Source: Bacteroidia bacterium | Lineage (GTDB): Bacteria > Bacteroidota > Bacteroidia > B-17B0 > Aurantibacillaceae | NCBI GenBank assembly: GCA_026414605.1 | Contig: JAOAIP010000037.1 | Location: 1-64,000 of the forward strand | Reading direction: 5' to 3' | DNA: 64,000 nt | Made by a program: the position numbers and the translations under genes | Shown here: positions 63,301 through 64,000 of the stretch, in pieces | Numbering within the stretch: position 1 is the first letter of the stretch | How the letters are laid out: each line of letters begins with the position of its first letter | Notes under the pieces: generated by a model | What the model saw: the letters and a program-made list of their open reading frames with translations, nothing else | Database searches by the model: none | Told to the model about the DNA's origin: nothing

Positions 63301-64000
63301 CGTGTATGTAAATCCTAATCCTAATCCGATATTTTCTATAGATAATCCAAAAGGTTGCCCAAAACATTGTGTAAGTTTTCAAAATCTTTCAACGATTGTT
63401 AGTGGAAATATCCAATCTTATCAATGGAATTTTGGTGATGGTTCTATAAGTACTACTTTTAACCCCGTTCATTGTTATGAAAACAGTGGGGTATATTCTG
63501 TGATATTAAAAGCCATTTCTGACAGTGGATGCGTGGGAAGTTTTATTTTGCCAAATAGCATTCAAGTTTATCCACAGCCCATTGCCGGATTTGCAATGCA
63601 GCCAGAAAGAGTAGTAGATGAAATGGAGTCAATAGAAGTAACAAACGCATCACAAGGGGCTTCAGTTATTACATACACATTAAGCGACGGAACTATTTAT
63701 CATACACCTAATTTTGTTCATAATATTACACAAGAAAATCTCAATCAACTTATCATTTATCAATCTGTGATGAATTACTATGGTTGTAAGGACTCTGTGT
63801 TTAAGATATTTGAAATTATTCCTGGATTTGCGATTTATTTTCCTAATGCATTTACGCCCAATGATGACAACTTAAATGATGGATTTACAGGGAAAGGATA
63901 TGGTATTAAAGAATTTAAGATGTATGTTTTTGATAGATGGGGACATATTATTTATGAAACAGATGATATTAATAAACCTTGGGATGGAAAAGACAAAAAC
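60302..64000 (+). CDS. Very large PKD-repeat T9SS type B sorted surface protein (3' end cut by the window)
   Basis: From ATG 60302 the frame is open for 1233 codons to the last base. A signal peptide (LIALLLMAVISANGQ) is followed by a lectin/MAM-like beta-sandwich with several cysteines (FCTNMDFETGDLSGWVATS, residues ~75-280). An Ig-like segment (QPDTICVGQTKTL) follows. About nine PKD domains of ~80 residues run from ~61330 to ~63580, each with W.FG.G..S....P.H.Y...G.Y.V.L and often preceded by a YPLPQVNFSASNVCYG-like link. The end reads FPNAFTPNDDNLNDGF and MYVFDRWGHIIYET, then PWDG. This is the gliding-motility-type C-terminal domain used for type IX secretion. Only the last ~25-30 residues are missing. 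It is probably an adhesin. Confidence 0.92.
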   Translation, partial: MRTNLIALLLMAVISANGQRESLITNMDNTKGVEYWMSLARERHLLPAEAQEFVQSHLNDTVQVFKYSTNTFPSTQQFCTNMDFETGDLSGWVATSGYHPLYNSTGCCPFSGGAQAIMSGAGNDVCGGFPVVCPGGNFSLKLGDNQVGGRADRIEQTFLVTAANAYFTYKYAVVLQDPGHSPANQPKFEIEMFDQQGNSIPCTYYSVTAGQGIPGFFNSTTCTGVIYKPWSSVSVDLTAYIGQNVTIRFTTYDCALGGHYAYAYIDGDCLSFPQTQPDTICVGQTKTLCAPSGFAAYQWSGVGVNGNTNQCVTISNPGNYAVQTTMFTGCPGPTFYFPVFNRPMPNANFNIGNSNTICGLTVNFHNTSSNAGGTTYWYWDFGDGSTSNVQNPVHTYSATGQYSVTLIVGNSYGCYDTTGMMVDVNNPLVANFNAPDVCLGAVTNFTNTSSISQGAITSSQWSFGDGSTSNQMNPSYIYTTAGTYSVMLVATSNKGCKDTVVKTVNVYSLPNVTFTATNVCYGNSIQFTSNANVSGGSIVMYQWNFGNGQTSNQIHPTYTYPMAGNYTVSLTVSSNNNCINTYSLPITVYPLPQVNFSASNVCYGTAVTFNNQSSIATGSIVNYLWSFGNGQTSTLVNPQCAYTSPGVYTVHLTAISDNNCSSTISHTVEVYPLPQVLFTAQNNCANASIVFNNQSNVPNGQIIQYQWNFSNGFSSTLAQPQFSFSTPGIYTATLTVISNHNCIAASTSTFEVYPLPNVSFNFNNVCEGNPVYFVNNSNISYGNIASYQWQFGNGWVSSQVNPNVLYSSAGNYVVTLTATSDKSCVASASNTVSVFPTPYTQFSVTTACFNHPNQFTNLSTISFGSITKFKWDFENDGVWDDTLNLNPLHVYPSAGIFKAKLLTVSNNGCSNQTMNNVVVHQNPVANFSMNKTCLGDITQFTNLSYSNDGIITAYYWDLNADGYYDNVSNQPTFQYPSHGSYLITLEVQTEHGCISTIKKPVYVNPNPNPIFSIDNPKGCPKHCVSFQNLSTIVSGNIQSYQWNFGDGSISTTFNPVHCYENSGVYSVILKAISDSGCVGSFILPNSIQVYPQPIAGFAMQPERVVDEMESIEVTNASQGASVITYTLSDGTIYHTPNFVHNITQENLNQLIIYQSVMNYYGCKDSVFKIFEIIPGFAIYFPNAFTPNDDNLNDGFTGKGYGIKEFKMYVFDRWGHIIYETDDINKPWDGKDKN

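Overview
The window looks like a piece of an uncultured, AT-rich member of the Bacteroidota, probably a metagenome assembly. The evidence is type IX secretion (T9SS) sorting domains, a gliding-motility-type C-terminal domain, DUF5777 and DUF5689 proteins, a Bacteroidota-style TraR/DksA protein, and TAnnTTTG-type -7 promoter elements in front of many genes. The first ~1.2 kb is different. It is visibly GC-rich, is read on the minus strand (start of a DprA gene and a whole ABC-2 polysaccharide-export permease), and abuts a 5'-truncated 23S rRNA. It is most simply a foreign or misassembled segment joined inside the rRNA operon.

Layout. 1-1190: GC-rich segment. 1200-1710: 3' end of 23S rRNA, 5S rRNA, terminator. 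2187-10010: membrane pyrophosphatase fused to a YceI domain, a LOG-family protein, ribosomal protein S21, an orphan GAF histidine kinase and a DPP-IV-type peptidase. 10298-10639: a hairpin-rich element with terminal inverted repeats, with a second copy at 48405-48742. 10792-16707: complete suf Fe-S assembly operon (sufA-B-C-D-S-E-T), preceded by a perfect palindrome that overlaps its promoter. 16720-19289: rlmD and thiL. 19623-25236: three-gene SMC/condensin-like operon of MksFEB/Wadjet JetABC architecture without an adjacent JetD nuclease. 25536-31179: panD, a flippase-like membrane protein, rfaE2, a type II restriction-modification pair, carA, folD and tRNA-Ser(GGA). 31283-32053: 3-hydroxybutyrate dehydrogenase.

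32337-38824 is a coherent accessory locus for envelope redox chemistry. It holds two cytochrome c-like proteins, a cytochrome c/copper type II monooxygenase fusion that keeps all six predicted copper ligands, two secreted YceI-like proteins, a Kelch lipoprotein and a DUF5777 beta-barrel. The two redox proteins with T9SS tails are preceded by recognisably duplicated ~190-bp leaders. 38928-48331: NAD(P)HX repair enzyme, WG-repeat protein, queE, TPR protein, FkbM methyltransferase plus glycosyltransferase, and a DUF5689 lipoprotein. 48843-51275: a coiled-coil lipoprotein and a glycine-rich surface protein gene broken by one in-frame TGA, bounded by inverted copies of the same hairpin. 51304-60065 (minus strand): DksA-like protein, ileS, a membrane-anchored beta-propeller-like protein coupled to rnhB, and kdsA. 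60302 to the window end: a very large PKD-repeat adhesin-like T9SS protein, cut by the window edge.

The best candidates for under-described biology are the nuclease-less condensin operon, the copper monooxygenase/cytochrome/YceI/DUF5777 locus, the pyrophosphatase-YceI fusion, the palindrome at the suf promoter, and the terminal-inverted-repeat hairpin element. All functions are read from motifs and family knowledge; no database search was possible.
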